Assembly (NCBI RefSeq): GCF_050947875.1
Contig: NC_134572.1
Location: 128,485,105-128,549,104 of the forward strand
Reading direction: 5' to 3'
Source: Dermacentor variabilis
Lineage: Eukaryota; Arthropoda; Arachnida; Ixodida; Ixodidae
Length of the DNA: 64,000 bases
The notes beneath the pieces are model-generated. The model ran no database searches, was not told the origin of the DNA, and was given only the letters and a program-made list of their open reading frames with translations. Positions within the stretch are counted from its first letter, which is position 1. Every line of letters starts with the position of its first letter. The position numbers were made by a program, and so were the translations under genes. Positions 11,601-23,160 of this stretch are shown here, one piece after another.

Positions 11601-13100
11601 AGCGCGTGATTCGAGAAACTTTGCGGCTTGGATATCGCAAGCTATGTAGCGTTAAAGGGGTCTACTGGTTTTGCAATGCACATATGCGCCGTGTCTATGA
11701 GTAAATTTTGCGTAAAAAGAATGTCTGCAAATTCAACATGCGAAGTTGTGTATGATTCCGCACTAAACATTTAACATTCCCTTAGTATTTAGCTATGAGA
11801 GACATTGCATTTTACATGGAAGAAAAATCTTGGCAATTGGCGTCAGCATGTTATCCGATGTTAGAAAGACACTGCCCAGCGAAGCTGTAATCATGATTCT
11901 TATTACTCTGGTGTGTTGTTCTGTTCAAATATGGCCATTCATTAATGAGCACAAAATAGGCGCGCATTTCTTATGAAAAAGTTTGCTGCTACTTTCATCG
12001 TCCTCTGAAACAGGCCTCCAAAATACGAATTGCTCATGGCTACTAACACGACGGCACGTCATGTAGAGTATTTACATAGTTAATTCACAAACACCATTGT
12101 AGCAATCACCTGAGAGCAAAGTTTCGTTGTTAAGATCGAGAGCGAGTCAATTGAAGGTGATGACATGTTTCATAGTGGCCCTCAGTATCCTTTATCGACA
12201 ATATGACACACCCCTGATCGCGTAACGGTAGCAATCGACTGTCGGTATGGCGAGGCACGCTATGTTCGCGAAACCCATCAGTTCACTACAACTTCGAATT
12301 GAAGCCATAAAGAATTTCTTTTTTTACAGCGCCAACTGGAACGGCTAAAGTATTCTGGAGCTACTACAGCGCAGCTTAGATTGTCTAGAAAAGGAAAATT
12401 CAAGCACCTTCTGTCTCACCATGTCTCGATCCAGCGTTCTTTAATTATAGAAACGGATAACTATTCGCTTCGTCGGTACATAAAACCTTACATACCTTGC
12501 CCAACTGCAAGCTAAATAAAGTTTGCTCCAATCCAATTGCAAACATTCATAAAGAAAGCACCACAAGCCTTGCATATACTTTCACTTGATTTCTGACCCT
12601 CCACCGGGGAATTTCAATATCTTCAATATGTCCCATACTACTAATGATTGAGGCTTCGACTTCTTTCTGGCTGCAGCCATGCGGTCCAACAGGCATACTT
12701 CACTAAAGAAAATTGGGCCGAGCCGCCTGTGTCAGTTCGCCAAACAGAATCATCACGTATATTCCTCAATCAACAAGCACCAGTAAATTTCTCAAGTGAG
12801 TTGGACGTGTATCACGGAAAAGGAAATATATATTGGTACATTCCTATTTGTATTCTGTAAATAGCTGTAAGCTTTCATTAACTTTACTTCAAATTTCCGC
12901 CGCTTAAAATAAACACGGGAAGAACCGCCCAATGTTGACTAGCAGTTAAAGAAGCAAGTGGTGCTTGCAGAATCTAAACTCCAGTATTAGTTAAGTCCCC
13001 GTGTTACTGCCGAGCGTTTCTGTGAAGAAGTGCAAAAATTGGATATTATACCATGAACTACTCGTCGTGAGCAAACCTGTTTTAGCGGATTAAAATCAAC
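8691..13100. other. Mostly unrecognised, low-gene-density sequence
   Basis: No protein family was recognised on either strand. A pure G run of 12 lies at 10773-10784. About 11380-11650 is GC-rich (tgacgtcacggccaggacgc and following) and resembles sequence I associate with dispersed tick repeats, but I cannot name the family. Near 12510-12535, gctaaataaagtttgctcc resembles a retroposon 3' end. Open frames at 9760-10029, 11049-11321 and 11081-11545 have no recognisable features and look like chance. Confidence 0.4.
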
Positions 13101-13159
13101 GTAACTCTTGTAGAAGTCATATATAACCAGCGTTTGGGACATACTTGTTGCGCCGTGGC

Positions 13160-13431
13160 AGGTGTGGTATGGTAACTGGACTCCTGTATGCTATATTTTT
13201 GCGATTGTCCATCCGCGCATGAAAAACCCGCAATGGGCTCTTTTGCGCTTCTTCGGCTGGCACTACAGCGTTGTCTTTGAGAGCTGCATTGTTGTATAAG
13301 AAATTAGCTCTTTGAATACATGTTCCGAAAGGAAGACGTCGTAAAAACATATTTGAGACGACCATCATAAGTATACAAGCAGAGAGAACGAGGGCGAACA
13401 AACGAAAACACGACAGAAAGCGCCCGAACAA
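13160..13431 (-). CDS. Unrecognised open frame with hydrophobic N-terminus; possible exon
   Basis: I do not recognise this protein. The frame is open from upstream of 13431, where it is read from a TTG, to a stop near 13117. It begins with FLSCFRLFALVLSACILMMV, a strongly hydrophobic stretch flanked by Arg residues, like a signal anchor of a type II membrane protein. It continues with a polar segment including FHARMDNRKNIAYRSPVTI and PHLPRRNK. The first in-frame ATG codons come only inside the hydrophobic part (MMVVSNMF). A good splice donor (caa|gtatgt) lies where PHLPRRNK is encoded, so the coding part could be an exon ending near 13160. It could equally be a fragment of an unknown repeat. 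Transcript evidence is needed. Confidence 0.22.
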
Positions 13432-13999
13432 CGCCCGAACTGTAGCAGACGACAGGTGCGAGTCCTTACCCTGACGTCACGCGAGAGGCGCTCGCAGCGC
13501 CCCCTGTAGTTCGTTCTCGGGGCTAATGGTGTTGCGCTGCTGAGATTGAAGTGCTGTTTCAATCGAGGTCGTGACAGCCGCATTCCGATGGGGGTGGAAT
13601 TAAAAAAAACGCTCGTGTGTGGTGCATTGGAGGCCCGTCAAAGATGAACTCCAAGTGGTGAAAAATAATTCCGAGCCTCCCACCACGGAGTGCGTCATAA
13701 TCTGATCGTGGTCTTGGTTCATAAAAGACCTGGATTTATTTTAGTTAAAGAATACCTCCGCTACTCTATTTCTTCATGTTACACAGAAAGAAATTAGGCA
13801 GTAAATATTATTACTAAAATAAATAACTGAGCGAACTAATGGCAATGAAACTAATGAAATCTGACAGGCTAACCTTCCTGCCTACCCTTCTAATATTCGC
13901 ACCGGCTACTTGTTCTTGATGGTGGCTAAGTGGTAGAATAAGTTAGTTTTCCATCTGCATGGCCCGGCTCTGATTTTCCATTTCCTGTTTATTCGCGAT

Positions 14000-15000
14000 T
14001 TTCTCAGAGGATGCAAGTCCAGTTGCCGAGGGAGTGACCTAACGGAGACGGCACGTGCAACAAAACAGAATCCGCGAACAGGGCGGAACGCACGGAACCG
14101 ACCCACTCTGGCCGATAAGCAAAAAGCCGGTCCTGCTGCCGCGAAAACGAACGACTTTCATGGCGGAAGCACTGCGTGCGCCGCTTCTGATTCCGTACGA
14201 GGGCGCCGCCAGTGGAAGCGACGGCAGCGCACGTGCCAGCACGCGCCTATATACGTGCTCTCGCGATCGCGTAAACGGCAAACAACCAAGCAGGGCGCCT
14301 TCCTCGGCGTATCATAACGTGAGCTGGACCAGTCAGCCTCGAAAATTAAAACAAAAAAACAACAACGAAAAAACAGACTGACAAACAACGTTGGCCCGCG
14401 TAGTTCGCATTATCCGAGGAAGAACCGCTTTCGCTTTCTGCTTCTTTCCTCCTCGACTCGCCCGACAACCGCGAAGCCGCTTCCGAAGCCGCCGCCGCTC
14501 TCTCCCTCGCCTCCCGTCGGCGGCACCGATTCCCTCGCAATCAGAGGTCCAGATCGGTTACACCCCCTCCCCCCCTTCCCTCCCTGTTCGCTCGGGTGCG
14601 TTGTGTAAGGAACTCACTTGCGTAACCAGCTCCTTCGGCCGTCCTGTTTTGGGTACGCGCTGCGCCGGCGCGTCGGGGAGGGAGGGGGAGGGTGACTGGA
14701 CTCGGGCGGCACGGCTTTCTCCTTTTTGTGCTTTCCGATGCATCTGCTGCGCGTTAGAACGCGAGGCGCATTCTTCATCTCCTCCCTTCGCTCCTTGCGC
14801 CGCTTCGGCAGTCAGTGCAGCACGCACGTGCCAGTTATCGCGTAGCCCGTGCGCGCGGGCGCTCTATTCTGTCTACATCCGGGCTGTATTACGCGCTGTG
14901 CATTTATAGCACTCTACTTCATCGTGTGCCGTGGCTCGTCCTGCACAAAGCGAGCGCAACGCGTTTTAATGACGCTGCCCCATATATCTGCATCTTGTAA
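14000..15000. promoter_or_regulatory. GC-rich block with TATA-like element, possible promoter region
   Basis: Base composition rises sharply compared with flanking DNA, with dense CpG and CT/GA-rich stretches at 14400-14800. A TATATA occurs at 14248-14253 just after an E-box-like CACGTG-containing stretch near 14230. The direction of transcription is not clear. Open frames here (for example 14391-14909 on +) are Arg/Ser/Pro/Ala-rich, as expected from chance frames in GC-rich DNA. Confidence 0.3.
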
Positions 15001-15544
15001 CCGCGCCGAACGAATCTTCGAGGAGTTACGGAAGTCCGTGTGTGTGTGCGTCTTTATTTTCCTTATTTTTTCCCTCCTGTGCTGCGCGCAAGCGTGAACA
15101 TAGCTTCCGTAATGTCGGACGATAGGTTGTTTTCTTACGAGCCTGGAGTATATTTTGGCTGCTATCGCGAAAGCCATTTCAACGGGCACGGTAGACAGAG
15201 GAAAGGCCTTTTCACTCGCGTGGATCAGCGATTCCGGTTGTGTCGCTGTTTGCGCGTTCGCTGGCAGATAGATAAAGTTGTGTTACTGTTATCTTGGCCG
15301 CAAACGTTCTTGGGTAGGTCTTCGTTTCCGAGTTCTTCCTCGTTTCTTCTCATCGAAAGAACATAAATAAAAGAAAATAACGGTCCGATTTTTCCCAATC
15401 AGGTCGCGGTTACCATTTCTCCTGACCGGTGCGTACTAAGCCTCCGTGTGCAGTTTGCCTCTGCTGCGCAGCAAAGCTGGATCGCTGAAAATACTCGGCC
15501 AGCACTGTAGGCGAAGCGAATGATCCAGGGAGGCTCCAAAGTAC

Positions 15545-17839
15545 AGGGGTTGTGAACGTTTATTTACATGTTAACTCGAGATTGGGAAGCATTTTGAACA
15601 GACATACGCATTTTGATGACAACACAAAACTTCACGCGCGTTTTCATACACTCTATATAAGCAATGACTCATTCACGCGCCGAGACATCCGTCGTTGCAC
15701 AAGTTTAAAAAAGAAATGACAAACAACATTACGGTGAGTTTACAAGCACAGACACGATCACACTTTGGACGATACACACGATCACATATTATTTTGAGAC
15801 ACAATTTCTTTATCACACACGAAGTAGTTTTTACACGAAGATATTTTTACGCTTACTTGACCAGAACGAAAAGAAATACAAAGGCAGGGGATAACACTAG
15901 TCACTAGTTAACAAACAACATAGAGCAACAACAACTTGTTATTTCCGAAGGCTAGAAAGCATTGTAGTTAATTCTGTTAGTTGCTTAAGCATGAGGCGTT
16001 TTCAGGACACATATCGGTTAGTTTACAATGTCGCGTAAAAGGCTGCAGCCTTCTTTGGCTCGGGGCACCAGGACGGACAACACTAACGAGTTCAAAGATG
16101 TTGAAACGAGCACAAACTACGAGGACAACCAAGGAAAGCACGCGGACGAGACAGTTAACGAGCATTCATACCCTTAATGCGCGCAACACTCCTTTTCCGA
16201 TACATTCTTGCGACCTGTACACGCTTCTTCAAGCCTGAGACTGACTGTTTTGAAAGACAGTCTGTGCTATAAGGTCAATGAAAGAGACAGTAAAAACTGC
16301 ACTACTATGATAAGCTGATGATGACATACAACAGATAGGCCAAGGTAAAGAATGTAATAAAGAAAGAGAGAAGTCTCTCGCTTTCGATAGGAAACTTCGC
16401 AGAACAATACAAACAGATGTGAGTACAGTTAGTAACAGTGCTGACTATTACAGGTGAGTGTGTTGTTTTTGTTAATGCCGAGCACGCTGAACGTTAGATG
16501 AATGGCACATCGGCGGCACTGGTAGTCCATTTTGTTAATGTGAATAGGAAGGAGTCCTAGAAAACAGAAGGTTTCAAGTTTTCCATGTAAGCGTAGTCTA
16601 CAGGATTAATATACATACAAGGAAGACTTAATTACACACTAGGAGGCAGGGAAGGTTTATTATGTTCGTGAGAGTGGTCACGTCTTCCGCAGAGATCTTT
16701 ACTCAAATAGAACGCAGGTAGCGATTAGAACGACAAGGACATGTGCACGAAGGAGTCTGAGGAAAGGAAGAAGATCAACATGCAAGATAGCATAAAATGA
16801 AGGCACGGAAGGTCTAAGAACGGCGCTTGGTACGGTTGCCATCTGCTGTCTAGCAAGTTCGTCTTGAAGTCTCCCGGAGCCGGTCACACGGTCTTAGGGA
16901 TAACAGGCCGAAGATGAGGTTGGACGTAGCGGTCGCTTGGCTCTCAGGTCTGAACCCCTGGACACTTGATGGTGAGGAATGGGCGAGTGAAAAGGAAATT
17001 GAATAGCAATGCACTTGCAAAAGTATGCTTGATCAACGAGAAAGTGTGAAGAGAGCTGAACACGCCATAACGCAAAATGACTATAGTGTTTCTCCAAATT
17101 CACGTACATCTGTCTATGCAACCATTTCTCTACTTTCGCTAACACCGTTAAGCAGTGGACACAGAATCTCTGGCCCGATTCTGCCTGAATACTCTTGTGC
17201 GGAAAACATTATCAGTCATCTCTCTCTGCTTTCGTATACCTGCAGAAATACTGCGTCCTAAGCTGAGAAAGCCGTATGAGCACTAGGACATCTGAAAATT
17301 CCGCTTGAGTCTTTCTTAACTGATGGTTACTAGTTTTGACAAAGGAGACCGAGATGTTAGTTCATAGCACACGGTATGAAGGTTACACTCATCACTTACA
17401 CACCCATATTTAGTTGCGTGCGGTTTTAACGGTGAAATTATAGATGAAAGTAGCCGAAGTGCTCAAACGGAATTCTTTTAGACTACCTGTCTTCACGCTT
17501 TCCGTGCCTTTAAGAGGCACAGCTGGTTCCTCACCAGCACACACGAGTTCAAATGTGGCGTGGCCGAGGGGGCGCGCGCGCGCGTTCCTCGTGACGTAGA
17601 ATGAAGTCGCTGGCCATGCAGAGGACTACGGAACTGCACGCGCGGCGCGTCGATCAGCATATTATCTAGGCGGGCAACGCTCTCAACGAATGACAATATA
17701 AAAAAACAAGAATATCAATGGAAAACACGATAAAATTCGACGTTAGCGTGTAACCTAGAATGTTCTTGTGAGGGGTCTTACAGTTCCTAGAAAGAGGCAC
17801 GTGCGTCGAGGTAACGAGACAAAATGTCCTATCGGGAGA
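15545..17839 (-). other. Possible long 3' UTR of the glycine-rich protein gene; otherwise no gene
   Basis: No coding sequence was recognised. On the - strand the stretch runs from the stop codon of the glycine-rich gene to an AATAAA (15564-15559) followed by a plausible cleavage region. Other AATAAA hexamers occur, for example near 16655. The sequence is free of recognisable repeats, unlike most of the window, which fits a transcribed UTR, but no transcript evidence is available and a separate downstream gene end is equally possible. Confidence 0.25.
17504..17538. repeat. Two adjacent short hairpins
   Basis: GTGCCT-ttaag-AGGCAC (17504-17520) and GCTGGT-tcctc-ACCAGC (17522-17538) are perfect 6-bp stems with 5-base loops, separated by one base. 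They lie about 300 bases beyond the stop codon of the glycine-rich gene and could be RNA structure in its 3' UTR. They do not match the histone 3' stem-loop consensus. Confidence 0.5.
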
Positions 17840-18316
17840 CTACCACCAGCCATGTCCGCCGCCGCCACCACCACCACCACCACCCGCATCCCAGCCTGCC
17901 GGCTCCCAGCCGCCGGCGTCCCAGCCCTTAGCGTCCTCCCATCCGCCGTGGCCTCCCCCTGCAAGGTGGGTTGCACCGGCGTCGATGACCTTCACGGTGT
18001 GTACGTCGAGCTGGGGCTTCCAACCACCGCCGCCGTGCCATCCACCACCACCACCGCCGTGCCACCCACCGCCTCCGTGCCACCCGTGGCCGCCATGCTG
18101 GTTCTTAACGATCTTGATGGGTATCGGGATGGGCAACGGCACGGGCAGAAACTTGGGCGCCAGAATCTTCGCCAGGATCGCCAGCTTTGCAACTTTCTTG
18201 AGCTTCTTCTTGTGGTGCAAGTGGTGACCGGCGCTCGCTTCTTCCACGAGGAGCGCCAGCAGGATCACGAAAACCAGAAGCAGGGCACCGATCGTCGTTG
18301 AGGTCGATAGCCGCAT
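17840..18316 (-). CDS. Secreted glycine-rich protein (tick cement/cuticle type)
   Basis: A complete 158-residue frame with no intron. Residues 1-29 are a clear signal peptide: MRLSTSTT, then a hydrophobic core GALLLVFVILLALLV, then EEASA before the likely cleavage. The mature protein starts with a His/Lys patch (HHLHHKKKLKKVAKLAILAK, residues 31-50), then an alternating Pro/Ile segment (PVPLPIPIPIKIV, 58-70), then Gly/Trp/His repeats of GGGGWHG type (75-99), a short non-repetitive segment (PQLDVHTVKVIDAGATHL), and a second Gly/Trp-rich end with WDAGGWEPAGWDAGG and a poly-Gly run closing in GHGWW. I chose the ATG at 18316 because it starts the signal peptide; the frame stays open 20 codons further upstream without a plausible leader. 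Such proteins are secreted structural components in tick salivary cement or cuticle. The exact role here is inferred from composition, as low-complexity proteins cannot be assigned by sequence alone. A TATA box lies about 230 bases upstream. Confidence 0.87.
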   Translation of the reverse strand: MRLSTSTTIGALLLVFVILLALLVEEASAGHHLHHKKKLKKVAKLAILAKILAPKFLPVPLPIPIPIKIVKNQHGGHGWHGGGGWHGGGGGGWHGGGGWKPQLDVHTVKVIDAGATHLAGGGHGGWEDAKGWDAGGWEPAGWDAGGGGGGGGGGHGWW

Positions 18317-18542
18317 GTTGCTTGCGCTTACTACGATTCCAAGGGGCGAGGTCTTCGGCGAGCGCGCACACCACACACGGGCACTAGAGCCGAAGCCACC
18401 GGCCTATAGGAGAAGTCGGGGCGCGAATAGTCCGGTCACAAAGAGGGGGGGAGCCTTCAGCCTCGCGTCGCCCGGAGCAGGGCGAATCACACCGAGGACG
18501 TATCCACTGCTGGTCTGGTCTCTTGGAACCACCCTCGCCACA

Positions 18543-18550
18543 CTTATATA
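18543..18550 (-). promoter_or_regulatory. TATA box of the glycine-rich protein gene
   Basis: TATATAAG on the - strand, about 227 bases before the ATG. A start site some 30 bases downstream (near 18515) would give a 5' UTR of roughly 200 bases with no need for an intron. This is the best-placed TATA element for this gene. Confidence 0.55.
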
Positions 18551-18844
18551 GCCGTCCAGCTAACAGGAACCAGGGTGTCCGAGAACCCTCAACAGGAGGG
18601 GTTCGCATGACCGCAGGCTCCCTTCCTTCCTACGGTGGAAGGGCGAAGGAGGGTGTCGCCCCTCCCTGCAGACGCCCTCTCCCCCTTGGTCACCCTTGTT
18701 TTCTACGTGGGGAGGCTTCCAGCGCGTGACCGACATGGCTTTGAGTTGACTCTCCGCCGATCATCGACACGCTGACTCGCAGAAGCGCCGAATCCCGCCG
18801 CCGTGAGTGCGGCGCACGTGGACCGCTGCTCTCCCTTTCTCGAA

Positions 18845-18868
18845 AGTGAGAGTTTCTCCACTCTCACT
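18845..18868. repeat. Perfect inverted repeat upstream of the glycine-rich gene
   Basis: AGTGAGAGT (18845-18853), a 6-base loop, then ACTCTCACT (18860-18868), set in a CT/GA-rich flank. It lies about 300 bases upstream of the TATA box and could be a binding site for a dimeric factor or simply a by-product of the CT-rich tract. Confidence 0.45.
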
Positions 18869-21800
18869 CTCTCGAGACGAAGAAGCTCACGGGGTCAGTG
18901 GGATTTCCCTTGCCGGCGTGCCGGCCAACTATGAGCGTGCGTGAGTGCTTATTTGCCGGAGTTTGCGGAGAAAAGAAAAGGACAGATGCTGTCTCTCCTG
19001 CCTGATATAGCCAAGTTGAGAAAGAGAACGGTAGAGTGAGTTGTTCTTGTCTCGCCGTCTGTGCCTTCTTCCTTCCTGGTTCACTTTACATCGCAGCAGC
19101 AGTATTCGGGCAGTAGGTGAGTGAATGTGAGGGCAACGGCAGTGACTTGGGATGTGAGAGAAACTGAAGAGGTGGTGGGAGGCTTTAAAAACAAAACGGT
19201 AAAACCCTCCATTAAGCACACACGACATGGACTTTCACCTTCCCCGGCTCATCTCAAAACGCAAAGTGCTTTAGAGGGAGAGAGGCGCTGACTCGTCTTC
19301 ACCAATGCACACTACGTAGCACTTGCTTTCCGGAAGCAAGAGCGCGACGGCTTTGGCAGTACGCCAAGTCCCTCTAAAGCGAAGAGAGAATGAGAAATGT
19401 GTTCGTACGGCCGGGGCGCCTATACTCAATATCGCAGTCTTGAAGCGAAGCGAGCAGGAAAATAGTCTTCCTTCGCTAACCATTATCCACAAAAACCTTA
19501 ACGTCGTTCTGCTTTATTTTATTGTCGCTGTTGCTTGCTATTTTATTGTTGTTGCTGTTGCTTGCGCTTCCTTATCTCATTTGCCGCTTCAGATAAGCTC
19601 AGTATGTGCGCTTCTGCCGACGCTCCTTCATGAGGCGCGCATGATCTTTCTCATCACCCAGTCTCGGCACCCTTATCAAGCGCCCCTGGCGAGGCTCTAT
19701 ACAAAGAAACCATACATGGTCCTCGTCGTCGTTGGTTATAATTAGATCGGCAAATAGAATGCCCGCTTCCCTTTCCTCTACGCCACCACCTAGGGCGCTG
19801 ACAGCTGTGAAGGAAATAAAGACAAAGTCGGGAATATAACTGAAAAAGAAAACTGCGACGAAGCAAGTCAGCGGGAAAGCAACAAGCGAAAGTACTACGC
19901 CCGAGCCACGCACAACTCGCGCACCAAGCAGTTGCCAGGCGCGAGCGGCGGCGGAAGAAACGGGCCCCGTTCGGCGACATTCGCGCCGGAGGTAGACATC
20001 GTCGCTCCGGAGATTATAACGCGCTTTTCTTAACTGGGCCCTGCGAGCGCGAGCAGTCGGGGTAGACACGTGGTCTAAATAAGGAATGGGATTTTCGGCC
20101 GCGAAGACGCGCGGTGGCGCGGATTGAGACCGGTGTCCGGGATTGCGTTCTGTTTACTCCGCTGCGGCCGAAAATTCGAACGTCCTGCCGCGGCGGCCGC
20201 TGCGGAGGCGACAGCGATCCGCCGCTGCCGGCGGAGCGGTTCACAAACTCGCCGGGGGCTCCGCGCACGTTTGTCGGTTCGCTTCCGTGCGGTGCCTTCC
20301 CAGGAGCTCGCCGCTCTCGTCGCCGCGTACGCCGAGGTGTGCGCAGTGCCGACACTTCCTGTAGCGACTGCAGCGATATGGCAAAACGATGCCGACCACC
20401 GACTTTATGCCGGTTAACACGAGCTTTTGTGGAAGCTTGTAACGCGCGTCCTAGGGAAAGCGTTTTCGTTTGATCGTCTTTTCTGCCGGTTCCGTCGTTA
20501 TGTTTGGCTTTGATATCTTCGCTCGTGACTGCATTTCGAAGGGACGGTTGCTGAATGGGGAAGTTGTACGACAGCCATTCGACAATGAGATCTGAAGAGG
20601 ATCATAATTCTGCTTAGTACATGTGTATTCTGCTTTGGCGAGCTTTGGTTTACATTTTGTTTTTATATTTTTCGTGGTCTCTGGTATGTGCTCTAAGGAA
20701 TAACAGAGAGACCGGAAAGGGGAGCATTATACCGTACAAACAAGAGATCATTGGTTGATAAGGGCTTACTTTTGGATGTTAAATGAACTGTGAGTGACGA
20801 TGCACGAGATGGGAACAGAACTACCATGGGCTTGGAATCAAATTATCGTACTGAGCCGAGTTACTTGTCGCCTGGAACCGAAACGGTTAGCTTTGCTCAA
20901 CAAGAAACATTATAGGAACTAATCCACCATAAATGGGCGCATTGTGTCACCTCTATGCAGTGTTTTATTTTGTCCCGATCTCCGCAGTGCGGTCGGAAGG
21001 TAGGCTATGTTGGCCTGCTCACATCACCTCTGCCTGAAGAATGGAACTCGGTGTTTCTTGAAGAGACTGATGACAGGAGCGCTTAATCTGTTTCTGCCTT
21101 TGCGTAGTTCAGATTTTGCTGTGCTTTGCGGCATTTATTATCGCAGTGCTTATGTCGGTGCAAGAATTTGATACAGCGAAATTGAAGTCTTAAGGTATTT
21201 TTGATCTTCAGGTACACCGGTTGGGGTGCGTTGCAACTCTAAAGAGTTTATTCAACTAGAGCAGCGAAAAGAATTATTGATGAATAAGATTTTCCGTGCT
21301 CATAGGACGGTAAAAGAAATGAAGTGGTGTTCAGACCTTTTCACTGTCTTTGCATTGGTGCAGCTGGTCACGTGCCCAATATATTGTATTATATGCATTA
21401 ACTGGTCCCATGTCCATATTATACAGTTTTGCACCTGTCATCCCGCAGTAAGAGAGAAAGAATGTATGTGTATATAACAAGGGACAGAGGTTAACTATCT
21501 ATAGTTGCACTTGAACCCACTGCAGCCGGAAAATAGCGGAGATATAGCAAAGGACTTAAGCGCGCACAGTGATTCCAAGATCTTCGACGTTCTCTAGATA
21601 AACGCCATTTTGTGGCCAATTGCTATATTAAGTCAGTCAGCGACAACGATAACAACAACACTATCCAGGATCGCCCCCACGAAGAACCGAAGCAGCGTTT
21701 TCAAGGATCTGCTCAAACGCCTTTCGTCGGCACTCGTTCATAACTACTCTTTTTCGAGGACGATTGTCCTGTCTGTCAAGGAATGCTACACGAAACGTGT

Positions 21801-22795
21801 CGCTCTCAAAGAACACCGGGGATGTGTGCGAAGGTCCCTTCTCACCCACGCATGTCGCAGGTGTGGCGTTCGGCGATATCCTTTTAACACTGTTACAGTA
21901 CCACCTGTGACGTGTGTCGGCCTGTATTGCTTTGTGTTTGCGACCTTGCGCTACGTTAGCTATTTAAACTGTTAATGTATTCGAAGTTGGGACATTGAGC
22001 TACGATGCCGCGGGTCCTGTTTGCGTCGTTAAACAAGTGACGCTGTGAGACCGGTGGAAGACGCATGTGTATGTTGTCCTATTATCAGTCCGACCCGACC
22101 TCGTAGGAATTCTGCAAAAGCTTTCACTTCATTCTCATTCCCATTGTCACGCTAGTTGTTGCACATGTATTTATACTTTTCGCCTAGCCCTCGTAAACAG
22201 CGCAAATTTCCGCCAGGACGGATGAAGGCACTCGATGATCCATGGGTGCAAGCTTTAGGTTATCGGTTTGAAATAGTTTCCGCGATCCTCTTTTTTTTTC
22301 TCACGTTCAAATACGAGCGACATACATGAAGTAACGAGCAATAACTTTTCATAAGTGACTGCGCTGTACTACTCAAAAAGAAACTTTGTCACAGTTTCAA
22401 AGCCATGTTAAATTTTTTCGCGTACTCTTCATTTCTACGCGTACTATTTCTCCCAGTGATGGGGATGCTTGAGCATGCCGGGCCTTCGATGCAGCTCCGT
22501 TCCAGCCCTGTAGAGACGGCAATGCACTGATGCACAGGCCGTCCCTGGTGTCTCGTATCGTTGGACTTTCCTTTGATCACATTTGAGGTGGGTGGAGTAG
22601 CAATCCCCTATCCCATTCTAGAAGCTGAAGCGTGTTCTCTGCAGGTTGAAACATGAAAGTCCGCTCTTCCACGCTGCTCCCATGCGGGGGAGCAGCAATG
22701 GAGGCTTTTTCCTCTAAGCAACCTGCCCTCTTCCCATTCTGTCAATCCTCTTCAAGGTTGAGCGAGAAGTGGGAGTGGGGGCACATTGTAGTCTT
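18869..22795. other. No gene recognised; GC-rich island near 20.0-20.4 kb
   Basis: Unrecognised sequence. About 20000-20420 is CpG-dense and could be a promoter or first-exon region for a gene whose coding exons lie elsewhere. A 113-base inverted-repeat structure at 19268-19380 is listed separately. Open frames at 19323-19745, 19599-20069, 20114-20473 and 21610-21975 have no recognisable domains. Confidence 0.4.
19268..19380. repeat. 113-base hairpin-forming inverted repeat
   Basis: GCTTTAGAGGGA (19268-19279) and TCCCTCTAAAGC (19369-19380) are perfect 12-bp inverted copies 89 bases apart. Inside, CTTGCTT-tccgg-AAGCAAG (19322-19340) forms a second hairpin, and ggcg/cgcc and gtc/gac pairs continue the outer stem imperfectly. 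It could be a very short inverted-repeat element or a structured RNA. Confidence 0.5.
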
Positions 22796-23160
22796 GCAAG
22801 CTCACTTTATCTTTCCGGTCGAACGAGCACTGGAGCTTCTGCAGTATTTCAACGTCGCGAGCGGCATTCATTTATCGGTGACCGAAGTTTTCCATCGTAT
22901 TTTAGACTTGACTGTGCCCTATTTTAAGCATTCTTGCAATTTCGTCAAATGTCTCTCTTTTTTGATGAGTGCGTCAACGATCACCTTGTTGGCTTCAATC
23001 GCGTGTGTCAGGGCTTCGAGCGGTTACTCCGAGAGTGGCCTTCAGTGCTAGTCTTGCCATCTTTAAAATGCATCAGCCGCCCTCGCACACTGCTCGAGCA
23101 CGTTCTCGCGTCACCATATGCACAAGCAGAAGCGTCTCATGAATTTCTGCGGCTAAAATT
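22796..23160 (-). pseudogene. Mariner-type transposase remnant (N-terminal DNA-binding region)
   Basis: On the - strand three frames together give the N-terminal part of a Tc1/mariner-superfamily transposase: AEIHETLLLV, then HFKDGKTSTEGHSRSNRSKP, then AIEANKVIVDALIKKERHLT and DEIARMLKIGHSQV-stop-NTMENFGHR. This corresponds to the first helix-turn-helix with its typical FKxG...RSGRP hinge, then the second one (LT..EIA..L.I...V). At least two frameshifts and three in-frame stops are present. The catalytic DD(E/D) part is not seen, so this is a fragment. No terminal inverted repeats were found around it. Confidence 0.68.

Noticed and set aside
14391..14909. 172-codon open frame on the + strand
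   Set aside because: Arg/Ser/Pro/Ala-rich chance frame in CpG-dense DNA, overlapped by similar frames on the other strand; no domain.
17504..17520. Histone mRNA 3' stem-loop
   Set aside because: Six-base stem but wrong stem sequence and a 5-base instead of 4-base loop; no histone gene nearby.
17768..18301. Open frame of 177 codons on the + strand opposite the glycine-rich gene
   Set aside because: It is the antisense shadow of a Gly/Trp-rich reading frame; Pro/Thr/Val/Ala-rich composition follows from that, and it lacks a signal peptide or domain.
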